A DNA stretch of 64,000 bases from contig NZ_CP042305.1 in NCBI RefSeq assembly GCF_007859675.1, forward strand, positions 2,232,001-2,296,000, given 5' to 3'. Under the pieces are notes generated by a model. It had not been told where the DNA came from. It saw only the letters and a list, made by a program, of their open reading frames with translations, and ran no database searches. Below are positions 51,199 to 60,653 of this stretch, one piece after another; within the stretch, counting starts at the first letter, position 1, and every line of letters begins with the position of its first letter. The translations under genes and the position numbers were made by a program. This stretch comes from Humibacter ginsenosidimutans (GTDB lineage: Bacteria > Actinomycetota > Actinomycetes > Actinomycetales > Microbacteriaceae).

Positions 51199-51858
51199 TC
51201 ACCCCTCGCCCGGAGTGACGAACCCGCTCTCGTAGGCCATCACGATGGCCTGCACCCGGTCGCGCGCGCCCAGCTTGGCCAGCATGCGCGCGATGTGCGT
51301 CTTCACCGTCGCGTCGCCGATGAACAGGGCTCGACCGATCTCCGCGTTCGACTTGCCCTGTGCCAGCTGCGTCAGCACCTGGCGCTCGCGATCGCTGAGC
51401 GCCATGATGTGCTCGCGCAGCTCCCCGTCTCCCGGCGCGCTGCGCACGAAGCGCTCGATCAGCCTGCGAGTCACGGCCGGCGCGAGCAGGGCGTCGCCGA
51501 CCGCGGCCTGACGCACGGCCGACACGAGCTGCTCGCGCGGGGCATCCTTCAGCAGAAACCCGGCGGCACCGGCCCTCAGTGCCTCGAACACGTACTCGTC
51601 GATGTCGAACGTGGTGAGCACGAGCACGCGAGAACGGCGGTGCGCCTCGGTAAGCCGCTTCGTGGCCTGGATGCCGTCGAGCACCGGCATGCGCACGTCC
51701 ATGAGCACCACATCGGGGTCGTGCTCCGCCACCGCACGCACGCACTGCTCGCCGTCGGCCGCCTCGCCCACCACCTCCATGTCGGGCTCGAGATCGAGGA
51801 TGAGCCTGAACCCGGTGCGCACGAGCTCCTGATCGTCGGCGATGAGCACGCGGGTCAC
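51199..51858 (-). CDS. NarL/LuxR-family response regulator
   Basis: 219 residues. Receiver domain with acidic pair DD (8-9), phospho-acceptor Asp54 in VVLMDVRMP, Thr and Lys in VLTTFD and FLLKDAP, then a LuxR-type HTH (LSDRERQVLTQLAQGKSNAEIGRALFIGDATVKTHIARMLAKLG). Overlaps the sensor-kinase stop by ATGA. Confidence 0.96.
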   Translation of the reverse strand: MTRVLIADDQELVRTGFRLILDLEPDMEVVGEAADGEQCVRAVAEHDPDVVLMDVRMPVLDGIQATKRLTEAHRRSRVLVLTTFDIDEYVFEALRAGAAGFLLKDAPREQLVSAVRQAAVGDALLAPAVTRRLIERFVRSAPGDGELREHIMALSDRERQVLTQLAQGKSNAEIGRALFIGDATVKTHIARMLAKLGARDRVQAIVMAYESGFVTPGEG

Positions 51859-53027
51859 GACGGCCTCCGGCTCCGCCGCCCGGCCGGAAGGGGCAGCACG
51901 GCGTCGGCCTCGAAGCCGCCGTCAGCGGTCGGGCCCGCGTGCAGGGTGCCGCCGAGGGACTCGACTCGCTCGCGCATGCCGCGCACGCCGTATCCGCCAC
52001 CCGCCGTCTGCTTGCCGCCGACCGCGGATCCGTTCTCACCCGCGGTGTTCGTGACGCGGAGCACGAGCCGAGAGCGCTCCTGCGTGATGGTCACTACGGC
52101 GTCCGCGCCGTGCGCGTGCTTGCGCACGTTGGTCAGGCACTCCTGAATGATGCGGTACCCCGCGAGGTCGACCTCGGGCGGCACGAGCGCGTCGGTGAGG
52201 CGCACGTCGAGTTCGACGGAGCATCCACTCGCGCGGGTCGCCTCGACGAGTCCTTCGATCGCGCCGATGCCGGGAGAGTCGACCCCAGGCAGCTCGTCAT
52301 CGTCGGTGCGCAGCACGTCGAGCATGCGACGGATCTCGCCGAGCGCGCCGCGCGCCGTCGAGCGGATGGCCTGCACCGGCGCCGCGGCGCGGTCGGGGGC
52401 GCTGACCAGGGCGGCTTCGGCGGCATCCGACTGCACGGCGATGACGCTGAGGCTGTGTGCGACGATGTCGTGCAGCTCACGGGCGATACGCACGCGCTCC
52501 TCGGCCACCGCCAGCCGCGCCGCCTCGTGCTGACGCTGCTCGGCCGTGGAGACGCGGGTGCGCCAGTACCTGCTCAGCCGACCGAGCAGCCACAGCCCGC
52601 CGAACAGCAACAGGATGAACACGTAGTCGACACCGTTGTCGATGCGCTCCTGCACGAGAAGTGCCGCGACGAATACGGCGCCCGCGACGGCCGCGACACC
52701 CTCCGAGCGGTACGCGGCGAGCGAGTACATGGCGATGGCGTAGACCGCGAGCGACCACAGCGACCCCGGCGGCTGCGACGCCACCGTCTGCACGAACCCG
52801 GCCATCACGATGATCGCCACGCACACCAGCGGCTCGCGTCGCCGCCAGAGGAGTGCCGCCGTCGTGGCCACCGCGACGGGCAGCGTCAGGGCGACCGGCC
52901 CCTCGTCGGGGTTGCCGGTCAGCACGCTGGCCACGGCCACGATGCACAGCAGCGCGGCCAACGCCACGTCGGGCACGGGAAAGCCCGCAAGCCTCCGTCG
53001 CCTCAGCCGCACGACCGCGTGCCACAT
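51855..53027 (-). CDS. DesK/NarX-type sensor histidine kinase
   Basis: 390 residues. A membrane part of about five helices (residues about 15-150) with no large external loop, so the signal is likely in or at the membrane. HisKA_3 motif RIARELHDIVAHSLSVIAVQ with the phospho-His, N-box NVRKHAHGADAVVTI and G-box GGYGVRGMRERVESLGG. It should phosphorylate the partner regulator. The membrane-protein gene divergent from it is the likeliest target. ATG 53027 has TAGAGT 6 nt upstream (leaderless). Confidence 0.95.
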   Translation of the reverse strand: MWHAVVRLRRRRLAGFPVPDVALAALLCIVAVASVLTGNPDEGPVALTLPVAVATTAALLWRRREPLVCVAIIVMAGFVQTVASQPPGSLWSLAVYAIAMYSLAAYRSEGVAAVAGAVFVAALLVQERIDNGVDYVFILLLFGGLWLLGRLSRYWRTRVSTAEQRQHEAARLAVAEERVRIARELHDIVAHSLSVIAVQSDAAEAALVSAPDRAAAPVQAIRSTARGALGEIRRMLDVLRTDDDELPGVDSPGIGAIEGLVEATRASGCSVELDVRLTDALVPPEVDLAGYRIIQECLTNVRKHAHGADAVVTITQERSRLVLRVTNTAGENGSAVGGKQTAGGGYGVRGMRERVESLGGTLHAGPTADGGFEADAVLPLPAGRRSRRPS

Positions 53028-53033
53028 GGTGCC

Positions 53034-53039
53034 ACTCTA
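53034..53039 (-). promoter_or_regulatory. -10 box of a leaderless transcript (histidine kinase)
   Basis: TAGAGT on the minus strand, 6 nt before ATG 53027. Confidence 0.55.
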
Positions 53040-53195
53040 TTGACCGGCATCCACGGGCCGCATCGCCCGCACGGACTACACCGATCACCCGCGCGGCGCG
53101 CACGGTCCGCCCGTGCGCCGACGCGGCGGCATCCTCTCCCAGCGCAGCCTTCAGAGAGCATGCGCATTCCAGCGCACCAAAGAAGGGACAGAAGG

Positions 53196-53852
53196 ATGTC
53201 TGCCACACTCGCCAGGGCCGTCTCGGTCTCGGCCCTCGTCATCGGTCCGCTGAGCCTGATCGTCACCAGCGTGACGCAGTGGCTGCTGCAGCCGACCGGC
53301 GATCAGCCATGGGGCGCCGCCGCCCAGTTTCCGACCGCCTGGACGGTGATCGCCCTGCTCTCCGTGCTCGGCCCGCTGGTGTGGATCGCCGGCCTGCCCG
53401 CCACGGTGTCGCTCGCACCGTCCAAGGGCGGCACCGTCACGCTCATCGGCGCGCTGCTCACCGGAGCAGGACTGGCCGCCGGAGTCGGCCACCTCGCGCT
53501 GTTCTTCGGGCTGTACGGTGCGATCGCGGGGTCGGGAGCGTCCGGCCACGCCTCCTCGCAGGTCGCGGCGGCCGGCGATGCCGACGTGCTCGGCACGGTG
53601 CTGCTCGTCGCCTTCCTGATCGGGTTCTCGCTCGGCCCGATCGTGCTCACCGTCGGCCTCCGCATCGCGGGCGTGGTCGGAGTGTGGGTGCCGATCGCCA
53701 CGATCGTCACGGCCGGAGCGAACCTGTTCGGCGGTCCGATCGCCGGTGTCGTGCAGCTCGTGACGCTCGTACTGGTCTGGGCGCCGCTCGTCGTGGCGGT
53801 GGCCAGGTCGGGCGCGATCGCGGCGCGGCCAGCTGCAGCGACCGCGGTATGA
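53196..53852 (+). CDS. Multi-pass membrane protein, unknown function
   Basis: 218 residues with five or six predicted helices (ALVIGPLSLIVTSVTQWLL, WTVIALLSVLGPLVWIAGLP, LLTGAGLAAGVGHLALFFGLYGAIAG, VLLVAFLIGFSLGPIVLTVGL, VVQLVTLVLVWAPLVVAVA). I do not recognise the family; it resembles DUF4386-like or permease-like proteins only in composition. AGAAGG precedes ATG 53196. Divergent from the two-component operon, with 168 bp between. Confidence 0.75.
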   Translation: MSATLARAVSVSALVIGPLSLIVTSVTQWLLQPTGDQPWGAAAQFPTAWTVIALLSVLGPLVWIAGLPATVSLAPSKGGTVTLIGALLTGAGLAAGVGHLALFFGLYGAIAGSGASGHASSQVAAAGDADVLGTVLLVAFLIGFSLGPIVLTVGLRIAGVVGVWVPIATIVTAGANLFGGPIAGVVQLVTLVLVWAPLVVAVARSGAIAARPAAATAV

Positions 53853-53896
53853 GCTGCCGCCGCCACAGGCGGGCCCGACACCGCGAGAAACATGCC

Positions 53897-54028
53897 CCCT
53901 GAGCGAGCGAAGCGAGTCGAAGGGACGAACGTCGTCGGTTCCGCTGTCCCTTCGTGCCGGGTCCTCGAGCCTGAGGCGACGCGAAGGGACAGCGGAGCGG
54001 GAGTGTGCGGCCGCTCGCTCAGGGAGCG
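53897..54028. repeat. Cluster of palindromic interspersed repeats
   Basis: Three pieces fill the gap after the membrane protein: CCCTGAGCGAGCGAAGCGAG...TCGAAGGG (53897-53924), copy B of the CCGCTGTCCCTTCGTG palindrome (53941-53995, 15 of 16 arm bases paired), and an inverted piece GCTCGCTCAGGGAGCG (54013-54028). The outer pieces are inverted relative to each other. Confidence 0.8.
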
Positions 54029-54046
54029 CCAGTGCGGGGCCGGCGC

Positions 54047-54451
54047 CTAGGCCTGCGCGATGCGGATCATGTTGCCGCTGGGGTCGCGCACCGCGGCATC
54101 CCGAACTCCCCAGAACTGGTCGGTCGGTTCCTGCAGCACCTCGACGCCGGGCGCGGCGGCGAGCTTGTCGAACGTGGTCGCGAGGTCGTCGGTGCGCAGC
54201 TGCAGCATCTGCAGCTCGCCCTTGGCCAGCAGGGCGGCGACCGCGTCACCGTCGTCCTGCGATCGCCCGGCGTGCGGCTGCTCGAGCACGATCTCGATCT
54301 CGGGCTGCGAGGGCGTCGTGAGCGTGATCCAGGTGAACTCGTCTCTGGAGACCTCGTTCTTCACGGTCAGCCCCAGGATGTCTCGGTAGAAGGAGAGGGC
54401 GGCCTTCGGGTCGTCGACCAGAACGTGCACGCCGCTGATAGCCACTGTCAT
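54047..54451 (-). CDS. VOC (glyoxalase/bleomycin-resistance fold) protein
   Basis: 134 residues: AISGVHVLVDDPKAALSFYRDILGL and FWGVRDAAVRDPSGNMIRI are the two VOC half-motifs, with possible metal ligands His9, Glu and Asp. The substrate is unknown; such proteins detoxify or sequester small molecules. Downstream of an AraC regulator by 54 bp, a common actinobacterial pair. Confidence 0.88.
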   Translation of the reverse strand: MTVAISGVHVLVDDPKAALSFYRDILGLTVKNEVSRDEFTWITLTTPSQPEIEIVLEQPHAGRSQDDGDAVAALLAKGELQMLQLRTDDLATTFDKLAAAPGVEVLQEPTDQFWGVRDAAVRDPSGNMIRIAQA

Positions 54452-54505
54452 GACCTCAACGCTAGGACCCCTGCTGACGGCGTGCTTCTCCGATCCTGCT
54501 CGGGT

Positions 54506-54961
54506 TCAGGATGCCCCGCCCGTCGATGAGGCGAGGTCCCGTTCCTCGAGGTGCGCGCGTCCCTCGCCCCTGCGGTGCCGGGTGAGCACCATCGCCTGAC
54601 ACGAGGCGAACGAGTCCAGCGCGTCGTGGTCGCGGGCGCGATACGCCGACGGGGACTCTCCGACGAGCTCCGTGAAGCGGGACGAGAACGAGCCGAGGCT
54701 GGTGCAGCCGACGGCGGAGCAGACATCCGTGACGCTGAGGTCGCCCCTGCGCAGCAAGGCCATGGCGCGCTCGATGCGCCTCGTCATGAGGTACGAGTAG
54801 GGCGTCTCCGAGTACACGTCGCGAAAGCGGCGGCTGAAGTGCGCCGGCGACATCAGCGCCGTCGCGGCGAGCGCGGGCACGTCGAGCGGCAGTGCGAAGT
54901 CGCGGTCCATGCGGTCGCGCGCCCTGCGCAGTCGACGCAGCTCGTTCAGATCGACGCCCAT
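54506..54961 (-). CDS. AraC family transcriptional regulator, short form
   Basis: 151 residues, essentially only the two HTHs of AraC (LDVPALAATALMSPAHFSRRFRDVYSETPYSYLMTRRIERAM and LSVTDVCSAVGCTSLGSFSSRFTELVGESPSAYRA). No ligand domain. Probably controls the VOC gene that follows. The start at 54961 is certain from homology. Confidence 0.88.
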   Translation of the reverse strand: MGVDLNELRRLRRARDRMDRDFALPLDVPALAATALMSPAHFSRRFRDVYSETPYSYLMTRRIERAMALLRRGDLSVTDVCSAVGCTSLGSFSSRFTELVGESPSAYRARDHDALDSFASCQAMVLTRHRRGEGRAHLEERDLASSTGGAS

Positions 54962-54978
54962 CGCTCCAGTCTCTCTTC

Positions 54979-55458
54979 TCAGCGCGCGGGCGCGTGCTCC
55001 GCGCGCTCCGCGTCGTCGTCCTGAGGCGGCGGCAGCGTGCAGAAGAATTCGGCGATGAGGCCGGCGACGAGCAGGATGACCGCACTCACCGCCGCGACGA
55101 CGCTCAGCCAGACCGCGTCCGACGTGGCCGGGATGGGCCGCGTCAGCACGTAGATCACGATGCCGACTCCGGTGCCCGTGAGCAGGGCACCGACAAGGCT
55201 GCACGCCTTCGCCAGCACGGCGACGCGCATGGCCCGGAACGGATCGACGTGCACCCGCACCTTGCTGTGCACCGCGCGCCTGATCGGAATCGCGAACAGC
55301 ACCACGATCACCGCGATGGCCACGAGCGTGATCGACAGCGAGACGGGCGGAATGAGCATGGATGCCCCCGCCGCCACGAGCGCGATCTCCAGCAGGTAGC
55401 CGATCACCACCCCGATCACGCCGAGCGCGATCAGCGGGATGGCCCCTGTACGCCTCAC
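54979..55458 (-). CDS. DUF3180 membrane protein
   Basis: 159 residues with four helices (IPLIALGVIGVVIGYLLEIAL, LSITLVAIAVIVVLFAIPI, ACSLVGALLTGTGVGIVIYVL, WLSVVAAVSAVILLVAGLIAEFF). DUF3180 is an actinobacterial family found after folK; function unknown. GTG 55458 overlaps the folK stop (GTGA). Confidence 0.9.
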   Translation of the reverse strand: MRRTGAIPLIALGVIGVVIGYLLEIALVAAGASMLIPPVSLSITLVAIAVIVVLFAIPIRRAVHSKVRVHVDPFRAMRVAVLAKACSLVGALLTGTGVGIVIYVLTRPIPATSDAVWLSVVAAVSAVILLVAGLIAEFFCTLPPPQDDDAERAEHAPAR

Positions 55459-56042
55459 GACGCGCCGCCTTCGTGGTCGGCCGTGCCCGTGGTGGCAGTG
55501 TCGCTCGCGCCGCCGGTGGCCTCGCCGCCGTGGCCGTCGCGCAGCCGCGCCAGCAGCGCGTCCACGCGTCCCGCCCCCGGCAACTCCGCGTCCGGATCCA
55601 CCGCGAGCCACGGCGCCAGCACGAACTCGCGCTCGGCCGCGCGCGGGTGCGGCAGCACGAGCCGGTCGTCGGCGATGTGCCTGCCGCCCATCGCGATGAG
55701 GTCGAGGTCGAGCGTGCGGTCGCCCCAGCGTTCGGTGCGCACGCGGCCGTGGGCATCCTCGATGCGGTTCAGCTCGTCGAGCAGCGCGTGCGGGTCGAGC
55801 GCCGTCGAGATGAGCACGACGCCGTTGAGGTAGCGCGGAGCATCCTCGTCGACGCCGTCGAGGCGCAGCGCGGCGGTCTCGAGGTAGGGCGAGACCGCAT
55901 CCACCCGCACCCCGGGCGTCGCGGCGAGGTCGTCGATCGCCGCACGCACGGTGGCCTCGCGGTCGCCGAGGTTGCTGCCGAACGCGACAACGGCCGGCTC
56001 GAAGGTGCGGAATCGCTGCGGCTTCGGCGTCACCGGTGTCAC
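55455..56042 (-). CDS. folK: HPPK, 6-hydroxymethyldihydropterin pyrophosphokinase
   Basis: 195 residues. It adds pyrophosphate to hydroxymethyl-dihydropterin. AVVAFGSNLGDREATVRAAI, YLETAAL, YLNGVVLISTAL, RWGDRTLDLDLIAMG and LPHPRAAEREFVLAPW are the family motifs, including the D-x-D metal pair. A C-terminal Gly/Thr-rich tail of about 35 residues is extra. GTG 56042 overlaps the folB stop. Confidence 0.95.
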   Translation of the reverse strand: MTPVTPKPQRFRTFEPAVVAFGSNLGDREATVRAAIDDLAATPGVRVDAVSPYLETAALRLDGVDEDAPRYLNGVVLISTALDPHALLDELNRIEDAHGRVRTERWGDRTLDLDLIAMGGRHIADDRLVLPHPRAAEREFVLAPWLAVDPDAELPGAGRVDALLARLRDGHGGEATGGASDTATTGTADHEGGAS

Positions 56043-56461
56043 AGGGCACGCTCCGTTCCCGTGGACTCGGCCCGAGGCGTGGCGGGCCCCGCGTCGTACC
56101 AGGCACGGTCGCGAACGACGGTCACGGCCACGTCGCCGAACGGCACCTGGATGGGCGCGCTCGGCTTGTGCACGGTGACCTCGGTGCGCTCCACCGGATA
56201 CGACAGCACGACCCTGGCGATGCGTTCGGCGACCGTCTCGATGAGGTCGACAGGGTTCGAGGCGACGGCCGCTGCCACGTCCTCGGCGAGTTCGCCGTAG
56301 TGCACCGTCGCCGCGAGCTCGTCGCCGCGAGCGGCCGGACCCAGATCGAGCCACGCCGTCACGTCGATCACGAAGTCCTGGCCCTGCTCGCGCTCGAAGT
56401 CGAAGACGCCGTGGTTGGCGCGCACGCGCACGCCGGTGAGGGTGATGCGGTCGTCGCTCAT
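56039..56461 (-). CDS. folB: Dihydroneopterin aldolase
   Basis: 140 residues. RITLTGVRVRANHGVFDFEREQGQDFVIDVTAWLDL contains the catalytic Glu, and the C-terminal VTVHKPSAPI contains the Lys. It makes 6-hydroxymethyl-dihydropterin for FolK. ATG 56461 overlaps the folP stop (ATGA). Confidence 0.95.
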   Translation of the reverse strand: MSDDRITLTGVRVRANHGVFDFEREQGQDFVIDVTAWLDLGPAARGDELAATVHYGELAEDVAAAVASNPVDLIETVAERIARVVLSYPVERTEVTVHKPSAPIQVPFGDVAVTVVRDRAWYDAGPATPRAESTGTERAL

Positions 56462-57315
56462 CGGTCCATCCTCGCGTCACCCTGCGACAGTCCATGGGCA
56501 TCGTCAGACGCTCCGACCCAGGCACGAACCACGTCCAACGCGATCTTCGTCGACACCACGTCGTGCACGCGCACACCCCACACGCCGTCGCGTGCGGCGA
56601 GCGCGGCCACGACGGCGCTCGGCAGGTCGCGGTCCTGTGCGGTCGAACCGGCGGGCATGAGGTCGCCGAGGAACCGCTTGCGGGATGCCCCGACCAGCAC
56701 GGGCAGACCGGCCGCCTCGAACTCGCGCAGGTGCCGCAGCACGTCCCAGTTGTGTTCGGACTCCTTGGCGAATCCCAGGCCGGGATCGACGATGATGCGT
56801 CCGGGCGCGATGCCCTGACCTTCCAGCGCGTCCACGCGCCGGAACAGCTCATCGCGCACCTCGCGCGCGGCATCCGTGTACCTGGCCAGGTCGTTCATGC
56901 TGCGGCTGTGGCCGCGCCAGTGCATCACCACGTAGTCGACGTCGCTCTCGGCGACGAACGGCGCCATGGCCGGGTCCGCGAGCCCGCCGGAGACGTCGTT
57001 GACGATCTGCGCGCCGGCATCCACCGCCGCCCGTGCCGTCTCGCTGTTCATGGTGTCGATGCTCACCCGGATGCCCCGCCCTGCGAGCTCCCGCACCACC
57101 GGCAGCACGCGCCCCAGCTCCGCAGGCACCGGCACGCGCTCGGCGCCCGGCCGTGTGGACTCGCCGCCGACATCGACGATGTGCGCGCCCTGCGAGGCGA
57201 GCTCGATGCCGTGCGCGATGGCCGCGTCGGTGGACGCCCAGCGCCCGCCGTCGCTGAACGAGTCGGGCGTGACGTTGAGCACGCCCATGACACGGGTCGT
57301 CGAACCGAGGATCAC
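56458..57315 (-). CDS. folP: Dihydropteroate synthase
   Basis: 285 residues. TIM barrel with VMGVLNVTPDSFSDGG, HIVDVGGESTRPGA and VLVGASRKRFLG. It condenses the pterin pyrophosphate with p-aminobenzoate and is the sulfonamide target. GTG 57315 overlaps the folE stop (GTGA). Confidence 0.97.
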   Translation of the reverse strand: MILGSTTRVMGVLNVTPDSFSDGGRWASTDAAIAHGIELASQGAHIVDVGGESTRPGAERVPVPAELGRVLPVVRELAGRGIRVSIDTMNSETARAAVDAGAQIVNDVSGGLADPAMAPFVAESDVDYVVMHWRGHSRSMNDLARYTDAAREVRDELFRRVDALEGQGIAPGRIIVDPGLGFAKESEHNWDVLRHLREFEAAGLPVLVGASRKRFLGDLMPAGSTAQDRDLPSAVVAALAARDGVWGVRVHDVVSTKIALDVVRAWVGASDDAHGLSQGDARMDR

Positions 57316-57884
57316 CGGATGCCCCGCCCGATCAACGCGATCAGCTCAGCCCGCGCGATCGGGTCGCCGAGCTCGCCGCGGCTGGCGATCGTGACCGTCG
57401 AGGCGTCCGTCTGCCGTGCGCCGCGCGTGGTCACGCAGGTGTGCGTCGCGTCGAGCACGACGAGCACGCCCCGCGGCTCGAGACCGGCCACGAAGGTGTC
57501 GGCGATCTCCTCGGTCAGCCGTTCCTGCAGTTGCGGACGCGACGCCAGGATTTCGACCACCTTGGGCAGCCTGCCGAGCCCGACGACGCGGTCGCCCGGC
57601 AGGTAGGCGAGGTGGGCGACGCCGGTGAACGGCAGCAGGTGGTGTTCGCACATCGACCTGAAGTGGATGTCGCGCAGCACCACCGTCTCCGCGTCGCTGT
57701 CGCCGAGGGGCACGGTGTCGCGCAACGGCTCGAGCGGATCGAGCGCGAGGCCGCCGAAGAACTCGGCGTAGGCATCCGCCACCCGCTGCGGGGTCTGGTC
57801 GAGGCCCGGACGCGCGACATCCTCGCCGATGGCGGCGAGGATGTCGGCGACGGCCGCCTCGATACGTGCGCGGTCGACAGCCAT
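57312..57884 (-). CDS. folE: GTP cyclohydrolase I
   Basis: 190 residues. Zinc and active-site motifs FRSMCEHHLLPFTGVAHLAYLP and HTCVTTRGARQ. First step of tetrahydrofolate synthesis. ATG 57884; 29 bp after the ftsH stop with no ribosome site, so perhaps coupled or served by an internal start. The order folE-folP-folB-folK is the standard actinobacterial one. Confidence 0.97.
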   Translation of the reverse strand: MAVDRARIEAAVADILAAIGEDVARPGLDQTPQRVADAYAEFFGGLALDPLEPLRDTVPLGDSDAETVVLRDIHFRSMCEHHLLPFTGVAHLAYLPGDRVVGLGRLPKVVEILASRPQLQERLTEEIADTFVAGLEPRGVLVVLDATHTCVTTRGARQTDASTVTIASRGELGDPIARAELIALIGRGIR

Positions 57885-57913
57885 ACGGATATTCTGCCCG
57901 GTCGGGCGAATCG

Positions 57914-59926
57914 CTACGCGGTGGCCGGTCGTGGCTTGATCTGACGCGTCCGCTTGGGCTTGGACGACGTCGGGTCGGAGTCGATGTCGCCATCGACGAT
58001 GCCCTCGTCGATGGGCGCGGTCTCCGGCTCGGGGAACGCGATCGGCGGGATTCCTGGCGAGACCCGGTTGTCGGCCGACACCCACTCGGGGCGCTCCGGC
58101 AGCTTCTTGACGTTCTTGAAGATCTCGGCGATCTGGTTGTGGTCGAGCGTCTCCTTCTCGAGCAGCTCGCGCGCCAGGGAGTCGAGGATGTCGCGGTTGT
58201 CGTTGATGACCTGCCACGCCTCGTCGTGCGCCTTCTCGATGAGTGCGCGCACCTCGGCGTCGACCTTCTCGGCGATGTTCTCGGAGTAGTCCCGCTGGTG
58301 GCCCATGTCACGACCGAGGAACATCTCGCCGGAGGACTGGCCGAGCTTGACGGATCCGATGTCGGAGCTCATGCCGTACTCGGTGACCATCTTGCGGGCG
58401 ATTCCGGTGGCCTTCTCGATGTCGTTCGATGCACCGGTGGTCGGGTCCTTGAAGACGACCTCTTCGGCGACGCGTCCGCCCATCGCATAGGCGAGCTGGT
58501 CGAGCAGCTCGTTGCGCGTCACGGAGTACTTGTCCTCGAGCGGGAGCACCATCGTGTAGCCGAGGGCGCGACCGCGCGGCAGGATCGTGATCTTGGTCAC
58601 CGGGTCGGTGTGACGCATCGCTGCGGCGGCGAGCGCGTGACCGCCCTCGTGGTACGCCGTGATGAGCTTCTCCTGATCCTTCATCACACGGGTGCGACGC
58701 TGCGGACCGGCGATGACGCGATCGATGGCCTCGTCCAGTGCTCGGTTGTCGATCAGCTGCGCGTTCGACCGAGCCGTCAGCAGCGCGGCCTCGTTCAGCA
58801 CGTTGGCCAGGTCGGCACCGGTGAATCCGGGGGTCTTGCGGGCGACGACCTCGAGGTCGACTCCGGCAGCCAGGGGCTTGCCGCGACCGTGCACCTCGAG
58901 GATCTTCTTGCGACCCTGCAGGTCGGGGGCATCCACGCCGATCTGGCGGTCGAAACGACCGGGACGCAGCAGCGCCGGGTCGAGGATGTCGGGACGGTTC
59001 GTCGCCGCGATGAGGATGACGTTGGTCTTGACGTCGAACCCGTCCATCTCCACGAGCAGCTGGTTCAGCGTCTGCTCGCGCTCGTCGTGTCCGCCGCCGA
59101 GGCCGGCACCACGGTGACGGCCGACGGCGTCGATCTCGTCGACGAAGATGATGGCGGGCGCGTTCTGCTTGGCCTGGTCGAACAGGTCGCGAACGCGGCT
59201 CGCGCCGACACCCACGAACATCTCGACGAAGTCGGAACCCGAGATGGAGTAGAACGGCACGCCGGCCTCGCCCGCGACGGCGCGAGCGAGCAGCGTCTTG
59301 CCGGTGCCGGGAGGGCCGTAGAGCAGCACACCCTTGGGGATGCGCGCGCCCACCGCCTGGAACTTCGCCGGCTCCTTGAGGAAGTCCTTGATCTCCTGCA
59401 GCTCTTCGATGGCCTCGTCGCTGCCTGCGACGTCGTCGAACGTGACCTTCGGGCTCTCCTTCGAGACCAGCTTCGCGCGCGACTTGCCGAACTGCATGAC
59501 CTTGTTGCCGCCGCCCTGCATGCTCGACAGCATCAGCCAGAAGAAGGCGCCGATCAGCAGCACGGGGAGCAGGATGCTTAGCACCGACAGCCACCAGCTC
59601 TGCTGCGGCACCTGGTCGTTGTAGCCCTTGGCGAGGTGCGCGTCGGAGACGGTCTTGACGACCTCGGCTCCGCGCGGCGCCACGTAGTAGAACTGCACCT
59701 CTGTGCCGTTGTTGCCGTCGGCCTTCGTCAGCGTCATGTCCACGCGCTGGTCGTTGTCGACGATCGTGGCCTCGCTGACCTTGCCGTCGTTGAGCAGCTG
59801 CAGGCCGTGCTCGGTGGTGACCTGCTTGTAGCCCGACATGGTGATCAGGCTGGAGCCGATCCACACGATGACGACCGCGAGCACGATCCACAGGATGGGG
59901 CCGCGGAAGATCTTCTTGAGGTTCAT
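57914..59926 (-). CDS. ftsH: ATP-dependent zinc metalloprotease FtsH
   Basis: 670 residues. Two helices (about 8-24 and 112-130) around an external domain, AAA+ with [19 protein letters not shown] and FVDEIDAVG, the second region of homology ([22 protein letters not shown]), and the zinc site [11 protein letters not shown] charged/proline tail (from about 610) is longer than in E. coli. Membrane-protein quality control. TACCCT 9 nt upstream may give a near-leaderless message. Nothing else is seen in 59927-60031. Confidence 0.98.
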   Translation of the reverse strand: MNLKKIFRGPILWIVLAVVIVWIGSSLITMSGYKQVTTEHGLQLLNDGKVSEATIVDNDQRVDMTLTKADGNNGTEVQFYYVAPRGAEVVKTVSDAHLAKGYNDQVPQQSWWLSVLSILLPVLLIGAFFWLMLSSMQGGGNKVMQFGKSRAKLVSKESPKVTFDDVAGSDEAIEELQEIKDFLKEPAKFQAVGARIPKGVLLYGPPGTGKTLLARAVAGEAGVPFYSISGSDFVEMFVGVGASRVRDLFDQAKQNAPAIIFVDEIDAVGRHRGAGLGGGHDEREQTLNQLLVEMDGFDVKTNVILIAATNRPDILDPALLRPGRFDRQIGVDAPDLQGRKKILEVHGRGKPLAAGVDLEVVARKTPGFTGADLANVLNEAALLTARSNAQLIDNRALDEAIDRVIAGPQRRTRVMKDQEKLITAYHEGGHALAAAAMRHTDPVTKITILPRGRALGYTMVLPLEDKYSVTRNELLDQLAYAMGGRVAEEVVFKDPTTGASNDIEKATGIARKMVTEYGMSSDIGSVKLGQSSGEMFLGRDMGHQRDYSENIAEKVDAEVRALIEKAHDEAWQVINDNRDILDSLARELLEKETLDHNQIAEIFKNVKKLPERPEWVSADNRVSPGIPPIAFPEPETAPIDEGIVDGDIDSDPTSSKPKRTRQIKPRPATA

Positions 59927-60031
59927 GGTGCTGTCAGGGTACCGCCACCCCGCTGGGCGGCATCTGCGTGTTCGCCCTCGGCGTGCAATGCACCCGCTGC
60001 CTGATCGCTCCGTGCCCCAGGCGCCGACCGC

Positions 60032-60583
60032 TCACTCGTAGACGTGCGGGGCGAGGATGCCGACAGAGCGCAGATTGCGGTACTTCTCGGCGAAGTCGAG
60101 GCCGTAGCCCACGACGAAGTCGTTCGGGATCTCGAAGCCCACGTACTTCACGTCGACCTCGACCTTGGCGGCGTCCGGCTTGCGCAGCAGCGCACAGATC
60201 TCGACGGATGCCGGTCCGCGCGACAGCAGGTTCTCGCGCAGCCACGAGAGGGTCACGCCCGAATCGATGACGTCTTCGACGATGAGCACATGCCGACCCT
60301 CGAGCGCAGCGTCGAGGTCCTTGAGGATGCGCACGACACCGCTCGACTTGGTGCTCGCGCCGTAGGAGCTCACGGCCATCCAGTCCATGTCGAGCGGGAT
60401 GCTCAGAGCGCGCGCCAGGTCGGCCATCACCATGACGGCGCCCTTGAGCACGCCGACGAGCAGCACGTCCTTGTCGTGATAGTCCGCATCGATCTGCGCG
60501 GCCAGCTCGTTCAGCCGGTCGTGGATCTGCTCCTCGGTGACGAGAACCTTCGTGAGGTCGCCTTCGATGTCTTCTGGCAGCAT
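60032..60583 (-). CDS. hpt: Hypoxanthine(-guanine) phosphoribosyltransferase
   Basis: 183 residues. PRPP-binding motif [18 protein letters not shown], flexible-loop region [22 protein letters not shown], and [27 protein letters not shown]. Purine salvage. ATG 60583 was chosen from homology and a leaderless promoter (TACGAT 7 nt upstream). Confidence 0.97.
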   Translation of the reverse strand: MLPEDIEGDLTKVLVTEEQIHDRLNELAAQIDADYHDKDVLLVGVLKGAVMVMADLARALSIPLDMDWMAVSSYGASTKSSGVVRILKDLDAALEGRHVLIVEDVIDSGVTLSWLRENLLSRGPASVEICALLRKPDAAKVEVDVKYVGFEIPNDFVVGYGLDFAEKYRNLRSVGILAPHVYE

Positions 60584-60590
60584 GTGCTCA

Positions 60591-60596
60591 ATCGTA
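60591..60596 (-). promoter_or_regulatory. -10 box of a leaderless transcript (hpt)
   Basis: TACGAT on the minus strand, 7 nt before ATG 60583. It lies in the tilS-hpt gap. Confidence 0.6.
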
Positions 60597-60653
60597 CGGC
60601 GACCCCGCGGCACGACCAGAGCGTGCCGATCGGAGCAGGGGGGCGCATGTGGC

